From Strongylocentrotus purpuratus (taxonomy: Eukaryota; Echinodermata; Echinoidea; Camarodonta; Strongylocentrotidae), in the NCBI RefSeq assembly GCF_000002235.5, contig NW_022145599.1:6424781-6488780 (forward strand): a stretch of 64,000 nucleotides of DNA, read 5' to 3'. Shown piece after piece: positions 12,301-24,416 of the stretch. A program made the position numbers and the translations under genes. Position 1 is the stretch's first letter, and each line of letters starts with the position of its first letter. The notes beneath the pieces were generated by a model. That model was not told the DNA's origin. It ran no database searches and saw only the letters and a program-made list of their open reading frames with translations.

Positions 12301-13013
12301 GCATTATCAAATACATTTAATTGAGGAAGAAACAAGTTAGAAAATGCCAATTATATTTTTTCTTTCAGTTTCACTCTTTCCCCTTTCTCTTATACGAATA
12401 GTGCAATGGGTTCTTAACGTGCAAGGGTGATAACTCTCCTGTACACGGGGCCTCCATTTAACGTCCTATCCAATACGTAGTGTTTTCCACGTGACACAAC
12501 CTGCGTCTATGAACAAGGGAAGGGGCACGTTAACACACAACGCAGACTTCAATCATCCGCCTGGATGGGAGTCGAACCCGGGATCTTTGGTTCGACAGGC
12601 AGACGCTTTACCGACTGAGCCAACTCGCTTCCTTAACTTCAATCAACTTCAAATTTTCAGTAATTTTTATATTTATTCATTTTAAAATTGTATTATTAGA
12701 ACATCAAGGCAATGATGAGTAATAGATAAAATCACAGTTAACTTTTATTCTGTTTATTCACTCAAGTAAAAGAAGAGTAAGAGATCCATCCATCCAACAC
12801 CAATTGCATCACATGGGACTGAGGCATACAGTTTCCACATACCTTTGGCATTTCCGAGCGGCATACTGCACAATACATCTGATTACAGATCACCCTCATC
12901 TTGGTAGAACACTTAAAACAGATTGGGTGATTACAGGGTCCAATAGCATAGATCTTGATCTCCTGACAACACAGGACACACGTAGATGTCAGGCTATCGG
13001 TAGTTTTCGACAT
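6392..13013 (-). CDS. ZNF598: E3 ubiquitin-protein ligase ZNF598 (six coding exons)
   Basis: Coding exons, 5' to 3': 13013-12843, 12181-11936, 11606-11392, 10602-10367, 9654-9603 and 7976-6392. All have GT-AG borders and phases join exactly, giving 834 aa (human about 900). Visible parts: N-terminal C3HC4 RING (C12, C15, C27, H29, C32, C35, C48, C51); a chain of C2H2 fingers in residues about 100-290 including C102/C105/H121/H126 and the conserved RKDLARH segment at 150-156; a charged linker with DFPTL/DFPSL motifs; three PPPGF motifs at 607-611, 623-627 and 636-640; a helical domain at about 653-742; and a last finger at 784-803. In the known family it senses collided ribosomes and ubiquitinates 40S proteins eS10/uS10 in the cytosol; PPPGF motifs bind the GYF domain of GIGYF proteins. 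The start is the first ATG before the RING. Exon 6 is unusually long (1585 nt). Confidence 0.95.
8101..8512. mobile_element. hAT-like non-autonomous element (MITE), 412 bp
   Basis: Perfect 13-bp terminal inverted repeats (AGAGCTGCCAACC) are flanked by a perfect 8-bp direct repeat GAACATGC (8093-8100 and 8513-8520). The interior is T-rich and has no coding capacity. An 8-bp duplication is the known signature of hAT transposases (P elements also make 8 bp). If the ends are read as CAGAGCTG, the duplication shrinks to 6 bp. It sits in ZNF598 intron 5. A related end occurs in DDX47 at 50413. Confidence 0.85.
8753..8905. repeat. Poly-G dispersed element fragment with GGGGCGGATCCAG end
   Basis: It begins CCAGGGGCGGATCCAGCC and runs into G-rich sequence with a G tract. 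Closely similar ends begin the repeats near 13357 and 56427, so this is a recurring element end. No second end was found here. Confidence 0.6.
9180..9490 (+). mobile_element. 3' end of an RTE/L2-like LINE, antisense in ZNF598 intron 5
   Basis: Translation in two frames recovers the usual C-terminal signature of endonuclease-RT LINEs: LRWVGNVLRRKDDKPVKKS, then after a frameshift LREKGRPK and IGLNVEDAQDKEKRR, then a stop. The sequence ends in a short ATGA/AATGA-rich tail typical of RTE-type 3' ends. The reading frame is broken, so the copy is dead. Confidence 0.75.
12360..12638 (-). mobile_element. tRNA-derived SINE in ZNF598 intron 1
   Basis: Read on the minus strand, the head (about 12557-12635) contains an RNA polymerase III A box (TGGCTCAGTCGG, 12611-12622) and a B box (ATCCCGGGTTCGAC, 12571-12584) at tRNA spacing. 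It is followed by a body containing GGACGTTAAATGGAGGCCCC and GCACGTTAAGAACCCATTGC-type sequence, which I recognise as a widespread SINE body in marine invertebrates. The acceptor stem does not pair, so it is not a tRNA gene. Confidence 0.82.
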
Positions 13014-13356
13014 TTTTGCTTCTAAGATTCCTGTTCTTTAGAAAATCAGATGAAATTAGTAGCGTGAAATTACTAGGCTAGGCGGATTCACGGCACAGGC
13101 ATTACGTGTACAGTCGAATCGCGTGAAAGAAGTGAACATTCGAAGCAGCTCATCATATCAGCAGAGCATGCAGTCAGTGACCTTTGACCATCTCTATTAC
13201 GTAAATTAGTCATTTCTATTTGCAAAAACTGTCGCAATACATGTTTTGTTTATAATGATTCATATTAAATTGCATACATTTGTTTTCTTTGTTGTTAAAT
13301 TGAATTGAAAAATCCCAATCAAATGACAAAGGAAACAATTGTCAAGTTGAATAGCC

Positions 13357-13442
13357 CAGGCGCAGATCCATGCAGGGGGGGGGGGGGGGGGGGGGGGGCG
13401 GGCCTTGGCCCCCCTCTCCCAAAATAAAGAAAAAGAGAGAGA

Positions 13443-13530
<88 letters not shown>

Positions 13531-14608
13531 AAAGGGAAAGAGGAGAGAAAGGGGAATAAAAAAGGCCAAGAACAGTAAGGGGGAAGAAGGAGATCGGGGA
13601 TCGGGGAGGGCCGGCCGAAAGGACTTTGCCTCCCAGGCTGTTGCCTCCTCCTCCCCCCCCCCCCCCCCCCATCAACAAAATAAGAGAGAAGGAAAGAAAG
13701 CGAAAGAAAAAAGGAAAAGAGGAGATAACGGGGAGCTAAGAAAAGAGAGGAAGACGAAAAGAAAAGAAGGGAGATATTGAGTTGCAATTTTCCCGCCAAC
13801 AAGTTGTGGATCAGGGGGGGGGGGGAAGGGGCAGAGGCCCTTGCCTCTCACCCCCGCCCCCGCCCAAAAATGAGAGAAGGAAGGGAGAGGGAAAGAGGAG
13901 AGCTAAAAGGAAACAAAAATGAGGAAGAAAAAAAAAAGAAAAGTAAAAAGGAAAGAGAGGTCCGTTGCGATTGTCACCCGCCATCAAAGTCTAGATAGGT
14001 GGGACATTCAAATGTGGTATATTTCTAATTCGATATTATGTTGCTTAAATGACATAATTTCCGAGATTTTTCTTCGATTTTTAGTAAATTATACTTTGTA
14101 TGCGTTTGTCAAGGGCATCGAGCCCTCTCCCCCCCCCCCCACTTTTTTTTGGAAAAAGTATATTAAAGAGAATAGAATGAAATAGAGAAAGAAAGTAAAA
14201 ATAGTGACCTGCCAGTGTCACAAAACAATGAGGTTTTGAAATATGCTCATCTGACCGTATATTTATGTCATCGAGGAAAATGATGCATGTGCGCATACGC
14301 AAGTCTACTACTACTTCATAGGAAAATAATTTAGTCTTCGGCCCCGTATATAAAGGGCTAAATTTGTAAACATTGGGACATTATTTTGGCGGTAATTAGT
14401 GGCTAGTTTTGTCGGTAATCCAGTCGGTGGCCTCTACATCCCCCACCCACTGAAAAGGGTCCAGCGACGCCCCTGCCGGCCTCCCCCACCACCAATCCGC
14501 ACCAGCGCACCTTGTTATGTTGGAAAAATGGCACTTCTTTTCCCCATTTTCTTTTCTTCTTCCTCTTTATTTTATTTTCCTTTCTCCCCTTTTCCCTTTC
14601 CTTTCCCT

Positions 14609-14640
<32 letters not shown>

Positions 14641-15240
14641 GCTTTTCGCCCCCCCCCCCGATCCACAACTTAGTTGCGGGAAAATCACAACTGATATCCC
14701 CCCCTTCTTTTCTATTCTTCTTCCACTTCATTTTCTTTCCCTTTTCTCCTCATTCCCTTTCCCTATCCTTCCCTTCTCTCTATTTCTCTCTTTATGTTGA
14801 GTGGGGTGGGGGAGGGGTGGGAGGCAAGGGCCTTTTGCCCCCCCCCCCCCCGCTCAACAAACTGTTGACGGGAAAGTCGCAACTGATATCCCCCTTCTTT
14901 TCTTTTCTTCTTCCTCTTTTTTTCCTTCCCATTATCTCCTCTTTTCCGCTTTCTTTCCATTTCCTTCCTTCTTTTTTTTGCTGTGCTAGGGTAGGGGGGG
15001 GGGTAAGGCAACAGCATGGGAGGCAATTAAGGCCTTTTCGCCCCCTCCCTCCGATCTCCTTCTTTTCCCAATTTTCTTTTCTTCTTCCTCTTTTTTCTTT
15101 CCTCTTAACTTTTCCCTTCTTTTTCTTCTCTTTCTCTCTCCCTCTCTCTCTCTCTTTCTCTCTCTGTCTATCTTTCTCTCACTCTCTCTTTGGCGGAGGG
15201 CGGGGGGGGGGGGGGCAAGGCCACTGGATCCGCGCCTGCT
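13357..15240. repeat. Compound poly-purine/poly-pyrimidine block with strand switch
   Basis: The left part (13357-13990) is G/A-rich on the + strand, with G tracts, a (GA)n run of about 100 bp (13432-13530) and a C tract. The right part (14400-15220) carries the same kind of units reversed, so the + strand is C/T-rich. Repeated modules are recognisable: a GTTGCAATTTTCCCGCCAAC-like piece on the left and GACGGGAAAGTCGCAACTGA-like pieces on the right, each next to a G or C tract. The outer ends are CAGGCGCAGATCC on the left and GGATCCGCGCCTG on the right, an imperfect terminal inverted repeat. No target duplication was found. All long open frames here are low-complexity artefacts. Confidence 0.75.
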
Positions 15241-15504
15241 TCCAGTCCAAACATTTACTCTATACTATCACAGCCGACATGCTATGCCTGCGTATTCATA
15301 ATGATCCCCAGTTGGAAAGTGAAATTTTCTCCTAGTTCATTTATGCACATGTCTTTATGCACATGTAACGTGTTCACACGATCGATGCACATGACTTCTT
15401 TGGAGCCCCAGTTGGATTTTTGAAATTATCTCCTAGTCCATGATTGCAGGGCCCTCAGGGAGAACAGTATGAATACTGATGAGGCTACCCTGGGTAAACA
15501 AGAC

Positions 15505-15505
15505 A

Positions 15506-15537
<32 letters not shown>
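15505..15537. repeat. (ATT)n microsatellite
   Basis: Eleven uninterrupted ATT units. Confidence 0.95.
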
Positions 15538-15538
<1 letters not shown>

Positions 15539-15771
15539 ACATTTCCGCTAGTTATCAGTGAAACGTTCACACGACCGACACACCTGTGTATTCTGTGGGA
15601 CCTCGATTGGAATATGAAGTACTCTCTTCGAAATAAATCCCCTTAACAAACTTTTGGTTCACTTTATGAATGGAGGCAGTTAATGAAATACGCCCGGTCA
15701 ATATTGTCCGGGCGTTTATTACTGTCTCTACTTTACGGTATAAAACACCTGTCCCCGATTTCCACCCAATG

Positions 15772-15792
15772 TGTGTGTGTATGTGTGTGCGT

Positions 15793-15839
<47 letters not shown>

Positions 15840-15841
15840 GT
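15772..15841. repeat. (GT)n-(GA)n-poly-G microsatellite
   Basis: A GTGTGT run passes into about 17 GA units and then a G tract of about ten. Confidence 0.9.
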
Positions 15842-17444
15842 AGAATGAGGTGCGAGGGCGATAATAGTAATTCTCCTATACTTAAATTCTATGGATCTTT
15901 CTAACATTCATAAATATATAATGTTCTCGTCAATGTTCTCATCCAATTCCTGGAATCACTGAGCTGTATCCACGATAATGTCACGACAACCAAGTTCTGA
16001 GAAAAATCCCAGTATACATGACAAGATAATGAGATTGACATTTTAAGAAGGAATCAAGAGGGCTAGCCGGACAGTGTAAATGTAGGCTACCTTTATACAC
16101 ATTGATGTAATACCGATGGGCAAGACCAAAAGACAAACTGATTAATGGCATTGCCAGTGAGAACTGAAGCATACTTTTTAGACATGCGGTAGCCATACTT
16201 GTTTTCTTCAAGCCATTATGAAGTTTGGTGCTTCGAGTGTATGAGAAATCGATACAGAGGATTAACAATTTAAAATGTGCCATTTTACCCGATATACCAG
16301 ATTTCTTAAAGTTTAAAATCATTTTTTTTTTCTAGGGAGAGAATACAACACTCCTGATAACTCGATAATGTCAATAATATTTCAGCGCTTTAATGGAATA
16401 TATAATAATATTCCCACGAGCAGTTTGGTATTAATGCAAAAGATCACTCTCCCCCCCCCCCTACCACCACCCCACCAAGAGGGAAAAATGCAACGCAAAG
16501 TGCGATATCAACATGTACGACAAACTAGACTACAAAATAATGTCCACTGAACTTTCGAAGGAGAAGAATAGCGCCATCAAGGATGACATAAAGCATCCAT
16601 AATGACGAGGATATGATAATGGATGACAGCTATTATTTCCATCTTCCTTCCCTTTTTCAGCTGTCTTTCACAGAATGTGAATAAATTAGCTGAAATTACC
16701 GTGTTTCGCGTAGAGTGATTGTGAGGGTATAAAGTCCGCATCATAACAGAAAGACATCAAAGTTTTGACCCAACGGGTACATCCCCCATTAGCAGACCAA
16801 GAAAACATAAAGAATCGATAGAGTTTTAAACTTATACACATTAATTTTATGAATCAGGCAGCAGGATAAGCATGATAAGGGCTTCCGTAACTCTCAGATT
16901 AATGTTTTTTTAGGGGGGCAATGCATGGAACGATTATCTCTAGGCATATAGTATAACGACTTTCCATTGGCTTGTCGGAGAGATTTGGAGTGGAGGGATA
17001 CAATTACAAAAAAGCTGTTACCTTTTTGGTCGAGGTCGGAAGGGGAGGGGCACTTAAGTTAGCTCAAATCATCGCGTGCTACTCATGTGGTTCGTCGAAA
17101 ATGCAAAAGCAAATAATATTAATTAGAATGTGTCTTCTATCCTCCTCAAGACGCTCAAAAGTGTATCTAAATAAAACCAGATGATTAAGAAAATCACACC
17201 CTTCTTCATACATGCCATCAACAGACAGGATTACCTTGAATAGGCCCTTCGTGGACTTGATAGTTAATGACGATTATTGATGGCTACCCTTTATGGCGAC
17301 TTGTCGTTCTACCTTATAGGTTCATGAATAATAAATTATCTTGGATAGATGACATGAGGCCGTATATTATAATGTCATATTGCATTTTCAGCTTAATGTT
17401 TTGATGAAAATGCAAGGCATTAGGAATACAGACCCTTCTATCCG

Positions 17445-17805
17445 ACTCGTGTATTAAAAGCATCGTTTAATGTTAAATCTGAGAGCATGGCTCTATGTGT
17501 TATCAATGTCTGTGATATGGTGTAATATTGAAGCCCTAAAACAAGTTGCGCGTCATGAAGAGCCTCAAAAAGTACAAATCTTTGAGTGACCGGTTTTACC
17601 ATACTAATTTTCCCTAATAGACTATAGTGTTATAAAAACCGTTGGGAAAATATCTTGATAATCAGACAGGCGATCGGCTTGTAAAAGTCATAAGATTTCT
17701 GACTGGCCTATAAAGGTTTATAATCATGATTGCAGCATGAGCTAAATCCAGGATTTTGTTTCAGAATCTGAGGCGATGATACCGAGTCACTTTTATATTA
17801 GACTA
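17445..17805 (-). repeat. Dispersed repeat family C, copy 2 (inverted)
   Basis: Reverse complement of 330-755: the CATCGTTTAATGTTAAATCT, TGTGATATGGTGTAATATT, GAGTGACCGGTTTTACCATA and ATCCAGGATTTTG blocks are in matching order. Confidence 0.7.
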
Positions 17806-17841
17806 TCAAATCACATTCCATGCCCCTGAGAATACATTCTT

Positions 17842-17843
17842 TC

Positions 17844-17876
<33 letters not shown>

Positions 17877-18004
17877 CCTCTCTCGATCCCTTCCTCCCTG
17901 CCCTACCTACCTCCCCATCTTTCTCTCTCTCCCACCCCTCTCACTCTCTCTCCCTCTCTCTCACACTCTGTCATCTCTCTCCCTCCCCTCTCTCTCTCTC
18001 TCTC

Positions 18005-18046
<42 letters not shown>

Positions 18047-18122
18047 CCTCTCTCTCTCTCTCTTTCTCGCTCTCTCTCTCTCTCTATCTCTATCTCAATT
18101 ATCTCCATCTCCCTATCTCTCT

Positions 18123-18159
<37 letters not shown>

Positions 18160-18211
18160 TTCTCGCTCGCTCTCTCTCTCTATCTCTATCTCAATTATCT
18201 CCATCTCCCTA

Positions 18212-18245
<34 letters not shown>
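17842..18245. repeat. (CT)n microsatellite/minisatellite, about 400 bp
   Basis: Near-continuous CT repeats contain a duplicated interruption: TCTATCTCAATTATCTCCAT occurs at about 18088 and again at about 18185. The long SL-repeat open frame across it is an artefact. Confidence 0.95.
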
Positions 18246-18247
<2 letters not shown>

Positions 18248-18864
18248 TTTCTTAATATCTTGTATACGTTTTTTTCTTCCCCACAAAATAACCCACTTCT
18301 CCCCACCCCCTTTCTCTCTCTCCCTTTCTCTCTCTGGAATACCCCCTCGATTTTATACGTTTGTCATCATATTCTCCCTCTGTATTCCCTAGCGTATTAC
18401 CTGTCCACTCAATCAATCTTCCATACCTTTCATCCCTTTTAGATTTGTCCTTCTCTGATCACGATTACGTCTAAGATCATCACGTTATACTCTAATGAAC
18501 TGCATGCATGCAGTCAACCAAGAATGCATGCATCTCAACATTAAAGGCCAATCATGTTAATCACATAAGCATATTACAAGCAATATATTACGTTTTTGTT
18601 CAATTTTTTAGTTTTTAAAACGCCGCGCCGCTTCCTCTAAATGCACCTCGTCAATACTTTGGGGAAAATACTAAGCAGACATGACAGATGAAAGCAAGCT
18701 TCGCTCCAAAAAGATGGACGGTCATCTTATATCGGTTAATACCTCTCCCTCATTATATTATAACCTGACTTGAAATGAAAGGGACCGTGGATCTCTATGC
18801 CAAATTTCAGGCCGAAATTCATTCTTTAACTATAACAGAACAGTGTGCCTTGCGAGTACCCTCC

Positions 18865-19410
18865 ACGTAGGGCTTTAAAGATACTATGTCCCTTTTGCAG
18901 CCAACATCAAATTCTGTAGAACTTTGCAGGAATTATGAAGATGTCATGTATGTCCTATCTGTGAAATTTAAACGTTAGCAGTGTCCTAATATTCAAATTA
19001 TGCAAGGAAATCCGTTTACTGCTAGACTTCACTGTCAGACACTGTTGAGTGACTGACTGGATTTTTTCCTTCTTTGGTAATAACATACATAACATGAACT
19101 GTAAAGGGCACATGAGCATTTGTCTACATCAATAACCCACTTCTTGTAATGGCCAAAATTAAACTGATTGAATCTTTGGGCAGCATAAAACGTACGACCA
19201 TTCGGTACAAAGCCTGAAAAATCAGACTTACTGGCTCTACAGCTCTTAAGTCGATTCGACAACTAATAGTCGTTATTTTCCCACTTAAAGACATTTTCAA
19301 GCCCCCCTTTTTTAAGGGAAGTTCTAAATTAGTATTATCTTTCAAATGCCATTGGAATTTAACCTTTTCATGTTTCTGGCCTGCAAATGGTACCTTTAAA
19401 ACATCCCGTG
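18865..19410 (+). repeat. Dispersed repeat family D, copy 2 (inverted)
   Basis: Reverse-complement partner of 5030-5545, preserving block order over about 540 bp. Confidence 0.72.
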
Positions 19411-19769
19411 ATTAACTACACGGGGGGCTGGGGCGTAAACGGGCTGGATAGACTGAATTAATCATGCATTTGCTTCATTACCTATGTATCATGATCTAAA
19501 TTAACAACGTGTAAAATGCACATAAATCCCAAGCGGAGGCGAGGACATGGTAGAAAGTGCATAAAGCAAGCTCTGTAATTTATTTATTCATATCAACCGG
19601 AGGCCTTGCTTGCCTTTGAATAAATGACAACGTGCAGTCATTTCAGATTTCTCTTGTTTTATTCGCATCACGTGATGCATCAAGTTGGATATTGATCATG
19701 TACGTAAAGACGTTATTAAGATAAACTTGAGTTCTGGTGAAAAAGAAAGAAAATGAATTCTCACATAAT

Positions 19770-20110
19770 CTAACGAAACTTACACTGAATGTTCACGATT
19801 ACAAATAATGTCATGTGCCAAACAATTTTGGAAGAAAATGTATACTGGCTGAGTAATGAGCATAGAAAGATAAGGAAATCATGGTAGTACTAGCCCAGCC
19901 ATAATTTTTGTTGTCCCATATCTTTTTGTGTACAGTGATTGTTACTTTACAAGACTGGGTCAAATTTATGATGATTTTGATGACTCCTGAACCTTGCAAT
20001 ACACACCAATACTTTAATGCTATATGATCAACTTTTTCTGATCCATTCTATACACCTTTTCTTTTACAATGCAATCGCATTACCAGAACTCACCTTTATC
20101 TTTAATATCG
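19770..20110 (+). repeat. Dispersed repeat family A, intact reference copy
   Basis: About 335 bp, without interruption, matching the reverse complement of 53095-53800 once the LINE there is removed. It also matches parts of 3350-3675 and 39400-39735. It carries the unoccupied version of the LINE target site (TTTATGATGATTTTGATGAC). No terminal inverted repeat or flanking duplication was recognised. Confidence 0.75.
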
Positions 20111-21358
20111 TAGGATTCAAAGATAATGTCATGATCATTATTTTATAAGAATCTTAGAATAAACATCGAGTACAAACGAACAAAATACTTGAAATAAGTC
20201 ATTAAAAACAAACACGTACAGCAATAGGTAGTCGATTAAACACTCATCTACACTTGCAGGATGAACATTACTAACTTATAACAAAGACGTATCCTAGAAA
20301 TCACAGAGAATTCCTCACAATATGGAGAATGAAAGACGATGAAAATTCGAACAATAAGATATTGTAAAATGCTGTGAGAAACAAATTGTAAATTGATAAA
20401 ATAACAGGATACCTAAATCACCGATTGCCATGGTGATGCTGAGGAACGGGTATTTTGTTTCAAATATAAGGAACATTCATTTTATAAGAATGACATCCAG
20501 CTCTTGTACATCGTGAAAATCCATTACTTTGCGACTAAAAGAAAACAAGGAAGCAATCAAATCATACAATATTTCTGCCAGGCACCAAAATAAAGAATCG
20601 GGATTCGAACCCACAACCTTCTTAATCATTGAATGGCACGAGTCATGACAATAAGAAGGTGCGTCAATTTTCACTGTTTTTGTGCTTGAAAACATGTAAT
20701 ATCTAATTTCTACATCATTAACTCTTTATATCAATATTTCTCAAATCAGCTCCATAAGAAGTCAGTAATGAGCTTATTTAGCAGAAAGAAATGCCGAATA
20801 TCGAATTTGTTTTCACGACAAGGGTTTTCCGAGTATTATTATAACCATGATACTTATTTTCTACGAACCAAAATCATCAATATCACATATCGCATACAAG
20901 AGATAAAAAACAACCAATGGTTATAGACCTTCAAAGTAAATCAAGTCTCGTCTCCGTTTATAAATCTGCTCTATTAATCTGTCTCCAGTCACAACACGGA
21001 GCGTGGTACTCCAAAACATAGAGTGCTTGTCATTACACAAACAAAATACTTGCAAGTTTTGACAGGTTAAAATTAGATCTCGTTATGTTAAACATTGCCG
21101 ACAGAGGTTGTCTAAAGTTGGCAAATTAATTGAATCACAAAGGTCTATTCTCATAAAAAAATCGTACCTGCATGCAATGTTTACTGGCAAAATATACGAA
21201 ATACCCCTATAACCAGCTATAGTAACCAGGGAGTGGGATTCCAACTCCCTGCTATAACGCAGTGATTTTCAGAATATTAAAGAATGCAAAAATAATAATA
21301 ACGCACCATTATATACGCCTGCGCTTCACTTTCACTGATGAGAAAGAACGAGGGGGGT

Positions 21359-21383
21359 CGAGAGAGAGAGAGAGAGAGAGAGA
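21359..21383. repeat. (GA)n microsatellite followed by a G tract
   Basis: About twelve GA units and then a run of G. Confidence 0.9.
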
Positions 21384-22117
21384 TGGGGGGGGGGGGCGAT
21401 CGAGGGGACAGGGAAGAGGGGTGAAAGATAAAGAAGATGAGGAAGATAGATAGATAATTATAATTATGATGTATGACTTGGACAAACAGATAATTGGACA
21501 AACAGACACCTCTTATAATTGAAAAGTGCATAATACAGCATTCAACACATTATGTTGAACCTTGCATTAACAATCAACTTCTTATAGTTTACCCATTGAG
21601 CATCCCTCAAAATATTTTACATTCAATATAAGAGTCCAGTTTGCATTTCATAGTACGTTTTACCGATATGTATCCTGTGTAATCATTTCCTTGCTTTAAA
21701 TGTCTTATATCTGAGAAAAAAATTCAGATGAAATAGAAAATTAACATTTAATTCGCTGCTCCACTATATAGAATATCATCATTATGTACTTTCAGTGTGA
21801 GTTACTATTTGTTTCTTTTCAATTTAATAAAAACAACGTACATTTAGAGAAGGAGCTATTCAAGTAAGAAAGGTTGAGGAAGAAGAGACATAGATGGAGA
21901 AATAGAGAGGGAGAAATAGAGAGGGAGAGAGAGAGAGAGAGGTGGAAATTGGTGGAAAATAAATCTCCCTTCACGCTAATTAACAGTACAGAATAGTAAT
22001 CAAAAGCTGACATTAGACTTACATTAATGAATAAATATATTTCATATCATCGTTGCATTTCAAGTCAAATATAATTATGTACAAAATTGATTTCATTTAA
22101 CTAAAGTATTCTACCAA

Positions 22118-24103
22118 TTAGAGTAAAGTGCATCTTTTTTTCTTTTTCTTGAATATGTTTGGATTGAGTGATGCTCTGACTGCTTGGTTGAATACCTCGA
22201 TGACACCATCTTGGCTTTTTGCTGAGCACTCCGTGTATGCTAAAGCCATCACACTCTTGGATATCAGTACGCCCTGTAACCATAGTAAACGTGAAAGAAA
22301 ACACTATTTTAAATCAAGATCATAAGTTTGTACGCCTACATGATATCAACATCCCAATCATAGTCCAAATTTAACCCTTTATTTACAGCCTTTTTAGAAT
22401 CACGCAAATTGGGTCTTTAATTCTTGAATATTGTCGGTCCGCATGGTCAGAGCGCTATTTTGTGCTGGCGAAAACTTGGCTATCAGCATTTTGCAAGTTA
22501 CAACATTTCAGGATAATTCGAAGACGGTAAGATTCATACAGTTGTACTATTATGGATACATGAATTTTAGGGGGCATACCTCTTCAGTGGTGACAGGTCT
22601 ATGTTTTTGTTTCTGAAGAGCATCTATTGTTTCCTTGTCGTCTCTAAGATCAGTCTTCGTACCGACTATGATAATGGGTGTGTTTGGTTGGTGTACACGG
22701 ACCTCAGGGACCCATTTCAGTGAGACATTATCACGTGAATCCATGTTAACCGTTGAAAAACAGACCAGAAATACGTCCTGCAAACAAAAGAAAGAATAAT
22801 TCGTGATAAGAAGGAGTTATCATACTTTCCAAATTTACAAGATACCTACAAAATTGGTCAGGTAGGCTAAGACAGTATACAAGATCATTATTAATAAACA
22901 TAAATAAGGGACAGTGGGTGGGGGGGGGGGGGGGGCTAAAGCCCCCGAAAAGGGGCAACCCAGATGACATAGAACCAGTTTAATGTTTAAGTTCTATTGA
23001 TTTCTATTTCCAGAAGAAGTGTGCGACCTCGATTACATACTGTATATACCACTGAAGAGAACACAGTTCGACCCCCTTCCAATCATCCGCCTCGTATCTC
23101 AAATAAAGTGTACATCATTATTTTGTGATGTAAGTTTGAAGAAAGGTTCACACCTTGCTCCCCTCCTCCCCCCCCCCCCGAAAAAAAAGAAGAAAATAAA
23201 GAAGAAGTTGAATAGAGGAATAGGCTACGAGTTTGAAATATGACTCAATTTATAAAAAACAATGCTTTGTGTACAGTAAAGAAATATTCATATAAAGTTA
23301 AAATGCAGTTCTTTTAATCACATTGAATTGAACAAGCGGGGCTTCAATAATAATTCCCAAAACGAAAACGTTGTTAGGACCAGGAATCTGAGACTCTTCT
23401 TGGGTATAACATTGTATTAAGAAGCCAATCAATTTTCCCATGGCACATCTCGTAGGCCATGCAATTATTTTCACCCCAGCATTGCCAGATACATGTACTA
23501 TGACACATGGATGAAGCATGGGGGGGGGGGTGATCAATGTGGCTACTACCGAGTTGGAATTGGAACCCTCAACCCTGGGATTGAGAGCCAAGTGGAATGA
23601 ACCACCGTACCACGAACCACTATACCACGACAAGTGCGAAGGACATAAACGCTATACTTTGAAGACACTCACTTTTCCTTCATCACTTCAATAAGAATTC
23701 AAAGAAATTTGGAAAGAGAAAGATAAACGAGCCGAGGTGTATCCAGAAACCTTGATCGGGGCCATAATGGCGGTTACGGCCCATTATGTTTCTCATCTGA
23801 TTGCCCACTGGTCAAGAATATAAACACTAATGACTGATAATCGCTCCGAGGTTGAGTATTTGTAATAAACTCGTTTATGACCGTAGAAGGTTGCATATCC
23901 ATCATTTCTAGGTATAATGGGGGTCACAATACGGATCCGTACAGTATTATATAAATTATGACGGATTTGTCAGTTCGTAATAACGCCGACGAATTATTAT
24001 GAGCAGGGGCGTACGCAGGATTTTTTCAAGGGGGGGGGGGGGGGGTTTTAAAATATTTTGCTCCCGAAAATTTGAAAATCGCGCCGGCCGAAAAGTCGCT
24101 CAG

Positions 24104-24160
<57 letters not shown>

Positions 24161-24245
24161 TAGCGGACACATTTTTTTTTTTTTTTTTGGAGGTCAAAAA
24201 AAATTGCAACGACTCAAGCCAGCCTAAAAGTCGCTCAGTGGGTGG

Positions 24246-24291
<46 letters not shown>

Positions 24292-24368
24292 AAGCGGACA
24301 ACTTTTTTTTTTTTTTTGGAGGTTAAAAAAAAATCGCAACGACTCAGCCGGGCGAAAAGTCGCTAAGT

Positions 24369-24416
<48 letters not shown>

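Larger units (their letters stand above)
15241..22117. other. Gene-free stretch upstream of ZNF598 and downstream of the GTPase gene
   Basis: I see no exon with conserved protein similarity on either strand. Contents are microsatellites and dispersed repeat copies (families A, C, D), listed separately. A palindrome of CAGGGAGT/ACTCCCTG near 21227-21252 is the only other inverted structure noted. Confidence 0.5.

Noticed and set aside
12555..12636. tRNA gene on the minus strand
   Set aside because: A and B boxes are present but the acceptor stem does not pair and a SINE body follows directly.
13260..15423. Many long open frames encoding SL, RE or poly-G/P proteins
   Set aside because: They are all translations of (GA)n/(CT)n and G/C tracts, exist in several frames at once, and have no conserved domain.
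17820..18392. 190-codon SL-rich frame
   Set aside because: It lies entirely in a CT microsatellite, with mirror frames on the other strand.
20590..20660. Second tRNA-like B box (GGTTCGAATCCC type)
   Set aside because: No A box at the right distance and no cloverleaf; at most a decayed SINE fragment.
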